A stretch of 34,356 nt of DNA from an uncultured Wenzhouxiangella sp. (GTDB taxonomy: Bacteria > Pseudomonadota > Gammaproteobacteria > Xanthomonadales > Wenzhouxiangellaceae): contig CALEIM010000031.1 of NCBI GenBank assembly GCA_937876395.1, forward strand, positions 1 through 34,356, given 5' to 3'. The position numbers were made by a program, and so were the translations under genes. The notes under the pieces were generated by a model that worked only from the letters and a program-made list of their open reading frames with translations, ran no database searches and was not told where the DNA came from. Below, piece after piece: positions 9,017 to 18,050 of the stretch. Position 1 is the first letter of the stretch, and every line of letters starts with the position of its first letter.

Positions 9017-9655
9017 ATGAGTTCACGCAGCGACCAGCGCAATAGCCGAGTACGTCAGGAAGTTGCCGCCGAGGCGGCCCGCATCATGGCGACAGAAGGT
9101 CAGCGCAGCTTTCTTGCCGCCAAACAGAAGGCGGCCCAGCGAGTGGGTGCGCCGACTCGCAGCGGCCTGCCCTCCAACAGCGAAATCGAACAGGCTCTGC
9201 GCGACTGGCAGCAGCTTTACGGCGGCGCCGAGCATGCCCAAATCGTGCATGAACTGCGTCAGAACGCCCTGTCGGCCATGCGTTTTCTCAAAGCCTTTCG
9301 TCCGCGCCTGGTCGGTCCGGTGCTGGAAGGAACGGCTGATGAGCATTCGCGCATCTGCCTGCACCTGTTTGCCGACGACCCGGACGCCATCATCCATTTC
9401 CTGATGGAAAACGGCCTGCCATTCAGCCAGGAAAGCCGCCGCATCCGCTGGCACGACGGCAGCGTCCGTGACCTGGAGCTGATGGTGGTGGAGGCCGACG
9501 GCCAGGTCTTTGAACTGGCTCAACTGATCGGCCCGGACGCACGTCAGCCGCTGCCCAGCCCGGTCGACGGCCGCCCTCAGCAGCGGGCCAGCCCGGCCGA
9601 GCTTGAGGCCCTGCTCAAGGTTTCAGCTACAATTCAGTCAGATGGACCAGGCTGA
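9017..9655 (+). CDS. Conserved protein of unknown function, degenerate nucleotidyltransferase-like core (tentative)
   Basis: The product is 212 aa, with no signal peptide or membrane helix, so it is probably cytoplasmic. The N-terminal ~60 residues are charged and helical. The core (about 88-150) reads FLKAFRPRLVGPVLEGTADE, then a run ending ICLHLFADDPDAIIHFL. This resembles the nucleotidyltransferase-fold pattern in which G-[ST] is followed by an Asp-x-Asp strand. The two Asp positions appear replaced by Arg and Cys (S-R-I-C-L), so catalysis is doubtful. The C-terminus is Pro/Gln-rich. ATG 9017 was chosen; TTG 9011 abuts the mrcA stop and is an alternative. With only 6 bp after mrcA it is probably co-transcribed with it. 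Family identification is low confidence; the gene itself is solid. Confidence 0.75.
   Translation: MSSRSDQRNSRVRQEVAAEAARIMATEGQRSFLAAKQKAAQRVGAPTRSGLPSNSEIEQALRDWQQLYGGAEHAQIVHELRQNALSAMRFLKAFRPRLVGPVLEGTADEHSRICLHLFADDPDAIIHFLMENGLPFSQESRRIRWHDGSVRDLELMVVEADGQVFELAQLIGPDARQPLPSPVDGRPQQRASPAELEALLKVSATIQSDGPG
9603..9633 (+). promoter_or_regulatory. Possible sigma70 promoter for the Tyr-rich lipoprotein gene
   Basis: TTGAGG (9603-9608) and TACAAT (9628-9633) are separated by 19 bp, slightly longer than ideal. The site lies inside the 3' end of the preceding gene and about 48 bp before the chosen start at 9681. It is plausible but weak. Confidence 0.3.
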
Positions 9656-9680
9656 AACCGATCGACGCAGGCTCAAAGAC

Positions 9681-10784
9681 ATGAACCGCTCTGCCATCAG
9701 CACAAAAATCGGACTGGCCGCGCTGCTGCTCATTCTGCTGGCCGGCTGTGCTACCCCCTACGAGCGTCGCTCCGACGGCGTCTATGCGGAACGCACTACC
9801 CGTTCGACGACTGCAGTCGTCTACGTCGATCCGCTGATCTACCCCTACTGGTCACTGGACTATTTCTATTTCAGCCGCTACTACTACCCCTACTCGGTTG
9901 TGGTGCAGCGCTATGACCCGTGGTATTTCCCCTTTCCCGGCTGGTATTACGGCTATCGGCCCGGACCTGCCGCACACATCCACGTCGGCTACCGCAGCTA
10001 CTACCCCTGGCAGCGCTATCCACATTACGCGCACTATCGCCCGTGGTGGGTCGACAACCGTTTTGCCTTTGGCTACCGCTACGAGCCCAATGTGCCGCGC
10101 ATTCGTCAGCTCGACAGCCGCCTGCGCGATCTGCAGACCAGTCGCTCACTGGCGATCCGCGCGCAGCGGCCTGACCGCACAACCGTACTCGTGCCGGCCG
10201 CCAGCCCGGTACTGCCAGCCACCGCCCGGCGACCGACCGGGCCGTACCCCCAGGCCGTCCGCTCAAGCCAGCGTGAACACTCCGCACCGGCTGCGTCCCG
10301 AGCAGCCCGGACCCACCATGAACAGGTCATTGAACGGCTCCAAAGGGCGCCACGCGCGCCAAACCGCGAAACACCGCCGACCCGCAGCCAGGTGCCGGTT
10401 CAGCGTCAACGCGACGGCATCGAGCTGCCGACCGGATTGCGAACTGATACCGCTCCGCGCTCCTCACGCCCCGGCCGTACGCCGGAGCCGTCGCGTGACA
10501 TGACTCCGCGAATCACGCCGCCGCCGGCAAGTGGTCCGGCCGAACGCAGCCGGGCACCCATCGAAGCCGGCCCGCGCACTCGCACAGCTCCACCCGCTCA
10601 ACAAAGAGTGACACCAGCGCCGATTGAGCGCCGGGCAAGCCCGCCGCCGCTGCGCGAACGTTCCGGCTCAGCGCCGGTCAGACTGCCGGAGCGACAAACA
10701 CCGCGCAGTGCGCCGAGTCGCGATCGTGGCGGCGATCGTGGTAACAATCGCGACCGCCAAGACCAGCTGCCAAACGGTCTGTAA
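9681..10784 (+). CDS. Lipoprotein with Tyr/Trp-rich domain and long basic Arg/Pro-rich tail, function unknown
   Basis: The product is 367 aa. A lipoprotein signal peptide (KIGLAALLLILLAGC, predicted lipidated Cys23) leads into a region (about 50-135) extraordinarily rich in Tyr, Trp, Phe and Pro, for example YYYPYSVVVQRYDPWYFPF and PGWYYGYRPGP. From about residue 170 to the end the sequence is low complexity, rich in Arg, Pro, Ala, Thr and Ser, strongly basic, and lacks hydrophobic-core patterning. I do not recognise the family. An envelope location is inferred from the lipobox. The basic tail could bind peptidoglycan, LPS or nucleic acid, but nothing in the sequence proves it. I chose ATG 9681 because the signal peptide starts there; in-frame ATG 9642 would add 13 polar residues. 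Confidence 0.75.
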   Translation: MNRSAISTKIGLAALLLILLAGCATPYERRSDGVYAERTTRSTTAVVYVDPLIYPYWSLDYFYFSRYYYPYSVVVQRYDPWYFPFPGWYYGYRPGPAAHIHVGYRSYYPWQRYPHYAHYRPWWVDNRFAFGYRYEPNVPRIRQLDSRLRDLQTSRSLAIRAQRPDRTTVLVPAASPVLPATARRPTGPYPQAVRSSQREHSAPAASRAARTHHEQVIERLQRAPRAPNRETPPTRSQVPVQRQRDGIELPTGLRTDTAPRSSRPGRTPEPSRDMTPRITPPPASGPAERSRAPIEAGPRTRTAPPAQQRVTPAPIERRASPPPLRERSGSAPVRLPERQTPRSAPSRDRGGDRGNNRDRQDQLPNGL

Positions 10785-10847
10785 TTGTGCCGTCACCCAC
10801 CCGGCCCTTAAAATGGGCTGTTTCTCAACAAGCTACCCGGTTGTTCC

Positions 10848-12728
10848 ATGCAGCACCCCGACAAGTTTGATGTGATCGTCATCGGCGGTGGCCACGCCGG
10901 TACCGAGGCTGCGCTGGCCGCGGCACGCGTCGGTGCGCGCACGCTTTTGGTAACCCACAGCATCGAAACCGTCGGACAGATGAGCTGCAACCCGGCAATC
11001 GGCGGCATCGGCAAGGGCCACCTGGTGCGTGAAATCGACGCGCTGGGCGGCATCATGGGCCAGGCCGCCGACGCGGCCGGGATTCAGTGGCGCCGGCTCA
11101 ATGCGCGCAAGGGGCCAGCGGTTCGCGCCACCCGCTGCCAGGCCGACCGCAATCTCTACCGCCGTGCGATCCGGCAGGCGGTGGAAGCCCAGCCCGGCCT
11201 GACCCTGTTTCAGCAGCCGGTTGAAGACCTGGTCATCAGCGGCGATCGAGTAACCGGCGTGCGCACGGCCATGGGCCTGGTATTCAGCGCCGAGGCCATC
11301 GTGCTGACCACTGGCACTTTTCTGGGCGGGCGAATTCATATCGGCGACCAGCAGCTCGCCGGTGGCCGTGCCGGTGATGCGCCGGCCAATGCCCTGGCCA
11401 CGCGCCTGCGCGAACTGCCGTTTGCCGTGGGCCGACTCAAGACCGGCACCCCGCCGCGCCTGGACGGCCGCAGCATCGATTTTTCCCTGCTCGAAGAGCA
11501 GTTTGGCGATCAGCCGCGGCCGGTATTTTCCTTTCTCGGCAGCGCCGATCAGCCCCCGCCGCAGCGAACCTGCTTCATAACCCGCACGAATTCGAACACC
11601 CATGGCCTGATCGAAGCCAACCTGGGCCGCTCACCGATGTATGCCGGACTTATCGAGGGCACGGGACCGCGCTACTGCCCGTCGATCGAGGACAAGATCG
11701 TGCGCTTTGCCGAGCGCGATTCGCACCAGGTTTTTCTTGAGCCCGAGGGGCTCAACCTCAACGAGTGGTATCCCAACGGGATTTCAACCAGCCTGCCCTT
11801 CGATGTCCAGATCGAGCTGGTGCGCTCCATCCACGGCCTGGAACACGCCCACATCACCCGCCCCGGCTATGCCATTGAATACGATTTCTTTGATCCCCGT
11901 GAGCTGCGCCCAAGCCTGGAAACGCGGCATCTGGCCGGGCTATATTTTGCCGGTCAGATCAACGGCACGACCGGCTATGAAGAAGCCGCAGCGCAGGGCC
12001 TGATCGCCGGCCTCAACGCGGCCCGTCAGGCGCGCGGCCTCGAACCGTGGTGGCCGGGCCGCGACCAGGCCTATATTGGCGTGCTGATTGATGACCTGAT
12101 CACCCAGGGCGCCCCCGAACCGTATCGCATGTTCACCAGCCGCGCGGAATTTCGCCTGCACCTGCGCGAAGACAATGCCGATCTGCGTTTGACCGCCCAG
12201 GGCAAGGAGCTCGGCCTGGTCGATGCAAAGCGCTGGGAGCACTTCTGTCGCCGTCGAAACGCCATTGAAACCGAGCGTCAGCGCCTGAGCAGTCTGCGCA
12301 TCCCGGCGTCGTCCGATCTGGCCGGGCGGGCCGCCGAACATCTGACCATAGCGATCAACAAGGACAGCACGGCCGAAGAGCTGCTGCGCCGACCTGAAGT
12401 GGAATATGCCGCGCTGATGCAGGTTGAAGGCATCGGGCCGGGCACCGACCAGACCGATGTCGCCGAACAGGTCGCGACCCAGATTCGCTACGCTGGCTAC
12501 CTGGATCGTCAGGCCGCCGAGATCAAGCGTCAGCGGCGCGCGGCCGGCCACGCCATCCCTGCTGACTTCAACTTCGCCCAAGCCAAGGGTCTGTCAGCCG
12601 AACTGCTGGAAAAGCTGGAAAAAATCCGCCCGGAAACGATTGACCAGGCCAGCCGCATTCCCGGCATGACTCCTGCGGCCATCTCGCAGTTGCTGGTGTA
12701 TCTCAAGCGCCATCGCACGGCCGCCTGA
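10848..12728 (+). CDS. mnmG: tRNA uridine-5-carboxymethylaminomethyl modification enzyme MnmG (GidA)
   Basis: MnmG, with MnmE, installs the cmnm5 group on wobble U34 of several tRNAs using FAD, NADH and methylene-tetrahydrofolate. The product is 626 aa, the standard length. The N-terminal FAD-binding motif is VIGGGHAGTEAALAAARVGA, followed by SCNPAIGGIGKGHLVREIDA with the conserved cysteine. RLKTGTPPRLDGRSIDF, GPRYCPSIEDKIVRFAER and GLNLNEWYPNGISTSLPFDV are all family hallmarks, and the C-terminal helical domain ends in IPGMTPAAISQLLVYLKRH. The usual downstream partner rsmG is absent; sppA is convergent 28 bp later. The 63-bp upstream gap has no obvious promoter. Confidence 0.97.
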   Translation: MQHPDKFDVIVIGGGHAGTEAALAAARVGARTLLVTHSIETVGQMSCNPAIGGIGKGHLVREIDALGGIMGQAADAAGIQWRRLNARKGPAVRATRCQADRNLYRRAIRQAVEAQPGLTLFQQPVEDLVISGDRVTGVRTAMGLVFSAEAIVLTTGTFLGGRIHIGDQQLAGGRAGDAPANALATRLRELPFAVGRLKTGTPPRLDGRSIDFSLLEEQFGDQPRPVFSFLGSADQPPPQRTCFITRTNSNTHGLIEANLGRSPMYAGLIEGTGPRYCPSIEDKIVRFAERDSHQVFLEPEGLNLNEWYPNGISTSLPFDVQIELVRSIHGLEHAHITRPGYAIEYDFFDPRELRPSLETRHLAGLYFAGQINGTTGYEEAAAQGLIAGLNAARQARGLEPWWPGRDQAYIGVLIDDLITQGAPEPYRMFTSRAEFRLHLREDNADLRLTAQGKELGLVDAKRWEHFCRRRNAIETERQRLSSLRIPASSDLAGRAAEHLTIAINKDSTAEELLRRPEVEYAALMQVEGIGPGTDQTDVAEQVATQIRYAGYLDRQAAEIKRQRRAAGHAIPADFNFAQAKGLSAELLEKLEKIRPETIDQASRIPGMTPAAISQLLVYLKRHRTAA

Positions 12729-12756
12729 GACGGCCGGCATGATCTGAAAGCGTCAA

Positions 12757-14625
12757 TCAGCCCTGCGGCGCCTCGCACAGGCAGTGCGCCATGACTCCGG
12801 CCGGCCCGTTTTCGGACTGCATGAAGATCAGGCGCAATTCGTCGAGCAGACGCTGCTGAAGCGAGGTCGGCAGCCAGGCGGCCGGCGTGAAAACGCCGAC
12901 CGAGTCGACCGAGGCCATGCGAATCGCGGCGCTGCCCATATCGACAAATATGCGTTCAAAGTAGCTCAGCTCGCGCTCGATATAACGCACCCCGTAGTCT
13001 TCACCCAGGCCGGCGATGCGGGCGGCCGATGCCACCGCCTGATCGAGCGTACCGAGCTGATCGACCAGTCCGCGCTGCTGGGCCTGGCGTCCGGTCCACA
13101 CCCGGCCCTGGGCAACCTGATCGACCTGGCCGGTGTTCATCTGCCGATGTTCGGCGACCAGGTTGATGAACTCGCTGTAGGCGTGCTCAATAAGATTCTG
13201 CAACAGACTGCGCGCCTCGTCGTTGAGCGGGCGATCGACGCGCAGCGCGCCGGACAGCGGCGTGGTGCCCACGCCGTCGGTGTAAATGCCAATCTTTGCC
13301 AGCGTATTCTGGAAGGTCGGGAAAAAGCCGAACACACCGATTGATCCGGTCAGCGTGGTCGGATGGGCCCAGATTTCATCCGCTCCCATCGCGATCCAGT
13401 AGCCGCCTGAAGCGGCCACGTTGCCCATGCTCACCACGACCGGCTTGCCGGCATCCTGCAGGGCCTGCAATTCATTGCGGATGACTTCCGAGGCAAAGGC
13501 GCTGCCGCCGCCTGAGTCAATGCGCAAGACCACGGCCTTGACCTGATCGTCTCCAGCCGCCGCGCGAATCAGGCGGGAGGTGGAGTCAGCACCGATCGTG
13601 CCCGACGGCTGATCACCGCTGACGATGCTGCCCTGGGCAACAATGATGGCGACCTGATCGGCCGTGGAATACCAGGCGTCGCCGGCATGGGCATAGGTTT
13701 CGAAATCGATCTGCCGGAATCCGCCGTTATCGTCCGAGGCGCCGCGATTGGCCAGCTCGGCACGCATGGTCGGGCGGGACACCAGACGATCGACCAGACC
13801 CCGCTCCAGGAGCAAACCGGCCAGGTCGCCGTCGGCTGCCGCCACGTGCTGGTCGAGGCGATTGATCAGATCGGCCAGGACATCGCGCGGCAAGCCCCGG
13901 TTGAGCGCGATCTGTTCAAGATAGGTCTGCCACAAATCGCTCAGAAAGGCTTCCGAGGCGAGCCGATCGGCTTCCGACATGTCATCGCGAATGAACGGTT
14001 CCATGGCCGACTTGAACTCGCCGACCCGAAACAGGTTGACGTCCACATCAAGCTTTTCCAGCCCTTCGCGATAGTACTGCCGATAGCGGCCGTAGCCTTC
14101 GATCAGGATCATGCCGTCGTGATCCAGCCAGATTTCATCAGCTAAAGTAGCCAGGTAATACTGTCCCTGCAGCATCGTGCCGCCGTAGGCGATGACCGGC
14201 TTGCCCGATTCGCGGAACTCGGCAAAAGTGGCGGCCAGCTCGTCCATCATGCCCGGCGCCAGACCCCACAACTTGTCGGTGTGGATCAACACTTGGGTGA
14301 TCCGGTCATCATTGGCGGCCTGCTCCAGCGCGGCCTGTACGTCGCGCAGCCGTGATTCCGGCACTTCCTGGCCCATCGCCTGGCTGATGGCCCGATCAAC
14401 CGGGGTGCCGGTGTACTCTTCAACCAGCATGCCGTTGGGCGCAATCACCAAGGTGGTGTCGTTTTCAATGATCAGCGCATCGCCGGAAAAAAACATCATC
14501 CGCACGATCACGGCCAGCACAATCAGAAACAGGATATTGAACACGGCGATGCGAAACGCTGTCAGCCCGCGCCAAAAGCCCAGCCACAGGCGCACCAGAA
14601 TGTTGGGTCTTGAATCAGAGTTCAT
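12757..14625 (-). CDS. sppA: Signal peptide peptidase SppA, 67K type
   Basis: SppA is an inner-membrane serine protease that degrades cleaved signal peptides on the periplasmic side. The product is 622 aa, matching the long gammaproteobacterial form with two tandem S49 domains. One N-terminal membrane helix (about residues 20-46) precedes them. The Ser/Lys dyad seems intact: the general-base Lys is at about 205 (LFRVGEFKSAMEPF) and the nucleophile Ser at about 406 (GNVAASGGYWIAMGAD), close to K209 and S409 of E. coli. RIDSGGGSAFASEVI is the typical second-domain motif. ATG 14625 (MNSDSRPN) was chosen over 14661. It lies 75 bp downstream of the MATE gene on the same strand. Confidence 0.95.
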   Translation of the reverse strand: MNSDSRPNILVRLWLGFWRGLTAFRIAVFNILFLIVLAVIVRMMFFSGDALIIENDTTLVIAPNGMLVEEYTGTPVDRAISQAMGQEVPESRLRDVQAALEQAANDDRITQVLIHTDKLWGLAPGMMDELAATFAEFRESGKPVIAYGGTMLQGQYYLATLADEIWLDHDGMILIEGYGRYRQYYREGLEKLDVDVNLFRVGEFKSAMEPFIRDDMSEADRLASEAFLSDLWQTYLEQIALNRGLPRDVLADLINRLDQHVAAADGDLAGLLLERGLVDRLVSRPTMRAELANRGASDDNGGFRQIDFETYAHAGDAWYSTADQVAIIVAQGSIVSGDQPSGTIGADSTSRLIRAAAGDDQVKAVVLRIDSGGGSAFASEVIRNELQALQDAGKPVVVSMGNVAASGGYWIAMGADEIWAHPTTLTGSIGVFGFFPTFQNTLAKIGIYTDGVGTTPLSGALRVDRPLNDEARSLLQNLIEHAYSEFINLVAEHRQMNTGQVDQVAQGRVWTGRQAQQRGLVDQLGTLDQAVASAARIAGLGEDYGVRYIERELSYFERIFVDMGSAAIRMASVDSVGVFTPAAWLPTSLQQRLLDELRLIFMQSENGPAGVMAHCLCEAPQG

Positions 14626-14700
14626 GCAAATACCGTAGCGGAAGGGACACAAGGGCCGCATTCTACCCGTCGTATCACCGCCGCGACAATGTGCCGATGG

Positions 14701-16074
14701 TCACAGCCCGACCGGTTCCACGTCGGCTACAGGCACGGCAGACAGGCGCAAAAAGCGCGTACCGAGCAGCACCGCAGCGAGCGTCAGACCGGCGATGATG
14801 CCGCACCACATGCCGGCCGGCCCCCAGGCCTTTTCAAAGGTCAGCCACCATCCCAGGCTCATGCCCACCAGCCAATAGGCCAGTACGCTGTAAAGCATGG
14901 GGATCCGGGTATCCTTGAGTCCACGCAGGGCGCCGGCGGCACCCACCTGCAGACAGTCAGCGACCTGGAAGATTGCCGCAAACAGGAGCAGGCTGGCCGC
15001 CAGCATGGCGACTTCGGGATCATTGGTATACAGGCCAACAATCTGATTGGGGAACAGCAGCATGACGGTGGCCGACAACGCGCCGAAGCCAAGCGCCAGA
15101 GCGATGCCCACCAGGCCAGCCCGGCGCGCACCAGCTCGGTCCTTGCGGCCGATAGCGTTACCCACACGCACGGTGATGGCCCCGGCAATTCCCAGTGGGA
15201 CCATGAACATCAGTCCCGAGTAGTTGATCGCCACCTGGTGAGCTGCCACCGGTACCGTGCCGAGCGTACCGATCAACAGCGCGCTGGCGACAAACAGACC
15301 GCCTTCCAAAAACACCATCACCCCGATGGGCAGGCCCAGCCGGCACAGGGCCAGTATTTCGCGCGCCTGGGGCGCGCTGAAACGCTCAAACAGCGCATAG
15401 GGGCGAAAGCGCGGCCCACGGGCAATCCAGACCGTGATCGCCAATAGCTGCAGCCACAGCACGATGGCCGTCGCCCAGCCGCATCCGACCGCACCCAGAG
15501 CCGGCAAGCCGAACTTGCCGTACATCAGTGCATAGTTGAGTGGAATATTGACCACAATGCCAAGCAGGCCAATGTTCATCGTCGGTCGGGTAAAGCCGGT
15601 GCCCTCGGAGAAAAAGCGCAGTACGAACACCCCGGCCATGGCCGGCAGTCCCCAGCTCACCGCGAGCAGATAACCATGGGCAAGTTCGGCTACTTCAGGT
15701 GTCACTCCCAGATGGGCCATGACCCATTCACCGCGCCTGACCAGCACCCACAGAACCACGGAAACCCCGGCGGCCAGCCACAGCGCCTGACGGGTCAGCT
15801 CGCCGGCCTGGCGCACCCGTCCGGCGCCTTCAAGCTGGGACACCGCGGCCGAAACGGCCATCATCAGTCCGACCATGAACATCAGGCCGGCGCTGAAGAT
15901 GGACGAGCCGACCGCCACGGCGCCCAGATCCACCGCGCCCAGCCGCCCGGCCATGACGGTGTCGACAAAGCTCAGGCCATAGCTGGTCACCTGGCCAATA
16001 ATCAGCGGCCCGGCCAGGCGCAGGGTACGGCCGATTTCTGCCGGCAGATCAGAAGCTACGGGGCGTGAGGACAT
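14701..16074 (-). CDS. MATE-family multidrug efflux transporter (NorM-like)
   Basis: This 457-aa polytopic membrane protein has about twelve hydrophobic segments, as in the MATE family, whose members export cationic drugs and metabolites in exchange for Na+ or H+. The N-terminal half carries LAGPLIIGQVTSYGLSFVDT and VMAGRLGAVDLGAVAVG, typical of the first MATE repeat. The second repeat begins near LCRLGLPIGVMVFLEGGLFV and contains GNAIGRKDRAGARRAGLVG. The motif GAAGALRGLKDTRIPMLYSV is also typical. Substrate and coupling ion cannot be read from the sequence. It lies between sppA and pgi on the same strand, 81 bp after pgi, with no visible terminator. Confidence 0.92.
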   Translation of the reverse strand: MSSRPVASDLPAEIGRTLRLAGPLIIGQVTSYGLSFVDTVMAGRLGAVDLGAVAVGSSIFSAGLMFMVGLMMAVSAAVSQLEGAGRVRQAGELTRQALWLAAGVSVVLWVLVRRGEWVMAHLGVTPEVAELAHGYLLAVSWGLPAMAGVFVLRFFSEGTGFTRPTMNIGLLGIVVNIPLNYALMYGKFGLPALGAVGCGWATAIVLWLQLLAITVWIARGPRFRPYALFERFSAPQAREILALCRLGLPIGVMVFLEGGLFVASALLIGTLGTVPVAAHQVAINYSGLMFMVPLGIAGAITVRVGNAIGRKDRAGARRAGLVGIALALGFGALSATVMLLFPNQIVGLYTNDPEVAMLAASLLLFAAIFQVADCLQVGAAGALRGLKDTRIPMLYSVLAYWLVGMSLGWWLTFEKAWGPAGMWCGIIAGLTLAAVLLGTRFLRLSAVPVADVEPVGL

Positions 16075-16155
16075 GGATCAATCGACGGTTTTGGCCCGAC
16101 TCAGCAAAGCGCTATCGCCCATGTTTCCGGGAATTTCTGATCAGCCTGCGCTGAT

Positions 16156-17541
16156 TCAGTCCAGGCCCTGGTAGATGTTCGCCGCCAGACGTTTGCCGGC
16201 TTCCACTCCCCACTGATCGAAGGGATTGAGCCCCCACAGCACGGCCAGGGTATACACGGCGTGTTCAAAGCTCGCCAGCAGCCAGCCCAGACCTTCCGCA
16301 TCCAGGTGATCTGCCAGCAGAGTCGCCACCGGCCGCTTGCCGGGCAGGCGCTGAAATGGCTGATCTGCGTCCTCACCGACGCGGAACACGCGGGCCTGGG
16401 CGAGCAAATGGGCCAACTGGCGCTGCTGCCAGTCCGGATGCTCGTGGTCAGCTGCCAGATTACCAATCAAAAACAGCGGATGGCTATCGGTGCCCTGGTG
16501 CAGGGCCTGAAAAATCGAGTGTTGTAGATTGGTGCCCAGGCCACCGAAAATCAGCGGCACGCTGGGCGCGTCCAGCAGCTCGCCATCGACGCTCACACCC
16601 TTGCCGAGACTTTCCATCAGTAGCTGCTGGAGGTGGTCGGCCAGCAGTGCCAGCCTGGGCTCGTAGCTGACAAAACCGAGCGTGTTGTGACCCAGCTCGC
16701 GACGCAGATAATGCATCTGTAGCGCGAGCATGACCGCCATGATCTGAGCCGTTGGCCGGGTGCGAAACTCGTCATCCGCCTGCCGGGCCCCGGCCAGCAT
16801 CTGCTCGAAAGCCGGCCGACCAATGACCGCCGCGGCACTGACCCCAATCGCCGACCACAGCGAAAAACGCCCGCCAACCCAGTCAGGGATGTTGAGCACC
16901 TGCTCGGCTGGCAGGCCGAACCCGGTCGCGCGATCAAGACGCGCGCTGACCGCCCAGCTACGTTTGGCCCAGCCCTCACCCAGCCAGTCGCGCGCGGCAG
17001 TCGCCTGAACCAGAGTCTCTTCAGTGGCAAAGGATTTGGAGGCAATCACCATGCCGGTGGTCTGCGGATCAAGCTGGCGGCACAGCCGCTCGAAGCGTCG
17101 CCCATCCAGCGTCGACAGCCAGTGGACACGGGTCGCGGAATCATCGCCATCCAGTGCATCAGCCACCAGGCGGGGGCCGAGATCGGAGCCGCCAATACCG
17201 ATATGCAAAAGATCGCTGAGCCCGCTTCGGCCAGAGTGCAGCTCATCGGCCAGGGCAAGGAAGTGCTGCTGCTGGGTGCTGACGGCTGCGGCCATCTCGG
17301 CATCCAGCCAGTCGGACCTTGGCGCGGCCCGCAACGCCATATGCAAAGCCGGTCGGCCCTCGCTGCGGTTGACCGGCTGAGCGCTGAACAGGGATTCGAC
17401 GGCCGCGCCCAGGCGGTGTTCATCAGGCAGCGTGCACAGGTGCTTGAGTGCGGGTCGGCTGAGCGGAATACCGGCGTAGTTCAGCGTCCAGCCTGCAGCG
17501 GCCAGAGTGAAATCGCGTTCCCGCTCGGTATCCGTGGCCAT
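16156..17541 (-). CDS. pgi: Glucose-6-phosphate isomerase, short form
   Basis: Pgi interconverts glucose-6-phosphate and fructose-6-phosphate. The product is 461 aa, clearly shorter than the ~549 aa of E. coli Pgi, and it ends only ~12 residues after the family signature. Sugar-phosphate binding motifs are present: HIGIGGSDLGPRLV and IASKSFATEETL (the usual form is SKTFTTQET). Catalytic residues align by motif: Glu about 310 (MESLGKG), His about 341 (GTNLQHS) and Lys about 450 (DQWGVEAGKRLA). ATG 17541 follows an in-frame GTG at 17544. panD is 53 bp upstream on the same strand, so the two are probably one transcript. Confidence 0.95.
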   Translation of the reverse strand: MATDTERERDFTLAAAGWTLNYAGIPLSRPALKHLCTLPDEHRLGAAVESLFSAQPVNRSEGRPALHMALRAAPRSDWLDAEMAAAVSTQQQHFLALADELHSGRSGLSDLLHIGIGGSDLGPRLVADALDGDDSATRVHWLSTLDGRRFERLCRQLDPQTTGMVIASKSFATEETLVQATAARDWLGEGWAKRSWAVSARLDRATGFGLPAEQVLNIPDWVGGRFSLWSAIGVSAAAVIGRPAFEQMLAGARQADDEFRTRPTAQIMAVMLALQMHYLRRELGHNTLGFVSYEPRLALLADHLQQLLMESLGKGVSVDGELLDAPSVPLIFGGLGTNLQHSIFQALHQGTDSHPLFLIGNLAADHEHPDWQQRQLAHLLAQARVFRVGEDADQPFQRLPGKRPVATLLADHLDAEGLGWLLASFEHAVYTLAVLWGLNPFDQWGVEAGKRLAANIYQGLD

Positions 17542-17594
17542 CACTTCAGAGACGCGCAGCTGTTGTTTTTGTACAACAATCCGCCTGCTCGGGT

Positions 17595-17975
17595 TCAGGC
17601 GGCCTGGGGCGGCACACGGCCGGCGGTGCGCACCACGCGATTGTCAGCATCCGGATAGACCAGGCGCGGCTGGTGGTGAGCGGCCTCGGCCTCGTCCATG
17701 CGCGCGTAGGCAGCAATGATTACCAGGTCACCCACCCGCGCATGATGCGCTGCCGCGCCGTTGACCGACACCATGCCGCTGCCGCGCTCACCGCGGATGG
17801 CATAGGTGACGAAACGCTCGCCGCCGTTGATATTGTAGATATGTATTTGTTCGTGTTCGAGAATTCCCGCTGCTTCGAGCAAATTCTCGTCGATGGCGCA
17901 GGAGCCCTCGTAGTCCCGCTCGACGCGGGTGACGGTGGCGCGATGAATCTTGCCTTTGAGCATCGTCAACTGCAT
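17595..17975 (-). CDS. panD: Aspartate 1-decarboxylase (pyruvoyl enzyme)
   Basis: PanD converts L-aspartate to beta-alanine for pantothenate and CoA synthesis. The product is 126 aa, the usual size. The self-processing site is visible: Tyr22-Glu23-Gly24-Ser25-Cys26, where cleavage between Gly24 and Ser25 yields the pyruvoyl group. NINGGERFVTYAIRGERGSG and NGAAAHHARVGDLVIIAAYA match the active-site and core strands. I chose ATG 17975 (MQLTMLKGKIHRATVTR); a longer in-frame opening upstream passes through the terminator hairpin and is not coding. panB and panC, often adjacent, are absent. A promoter and an intrinsic terminator both lie upstream of the start. Confidence 0.97.
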   Translation of the reverse strand: MQLTMLKGKIHRATVTRVERDYEGSCAIDENLLEAAGILEHEQIHIYNINGGERFVTYAIRGERGSGMVSVNGAAAHHARVGDLVIIAAYARMDEAEAAHHQPRLVYPDADNRVVRTAGRVPPQAA

Positions 17976-18019
17976 GTCAAAAACCCCGTTCTTGCATTTT
18001 GTCGAAGAAAGGACTGTGC

Positions 18020-18050
18020 AAAAAAAACCCCTCCCGGTTGGAGGGAGGGG
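18020..18050 (-). terminator. Strong intrinsic terminator upstream of panD
   Basis: On the minus strand an 8-bp perfect GC-rich stem (CCCCTCCC / GGGAGGGG, arms at 18043-18050 and 18028-18035) with a 7-nt loop is followed directly by eight T residues (18020-18027). It ends 44 bp before the panD ATG, so it would end a leader transcript rather than a coding one. Confidence 0.85.

Noticed and set aside
14689..15447. 252-codon plus-strand frame opposite the MATE gene.
   Set aside because: It is Gln/His/Arg/Ala-rich shadow sequence, antisense to a clear membrane transporter.
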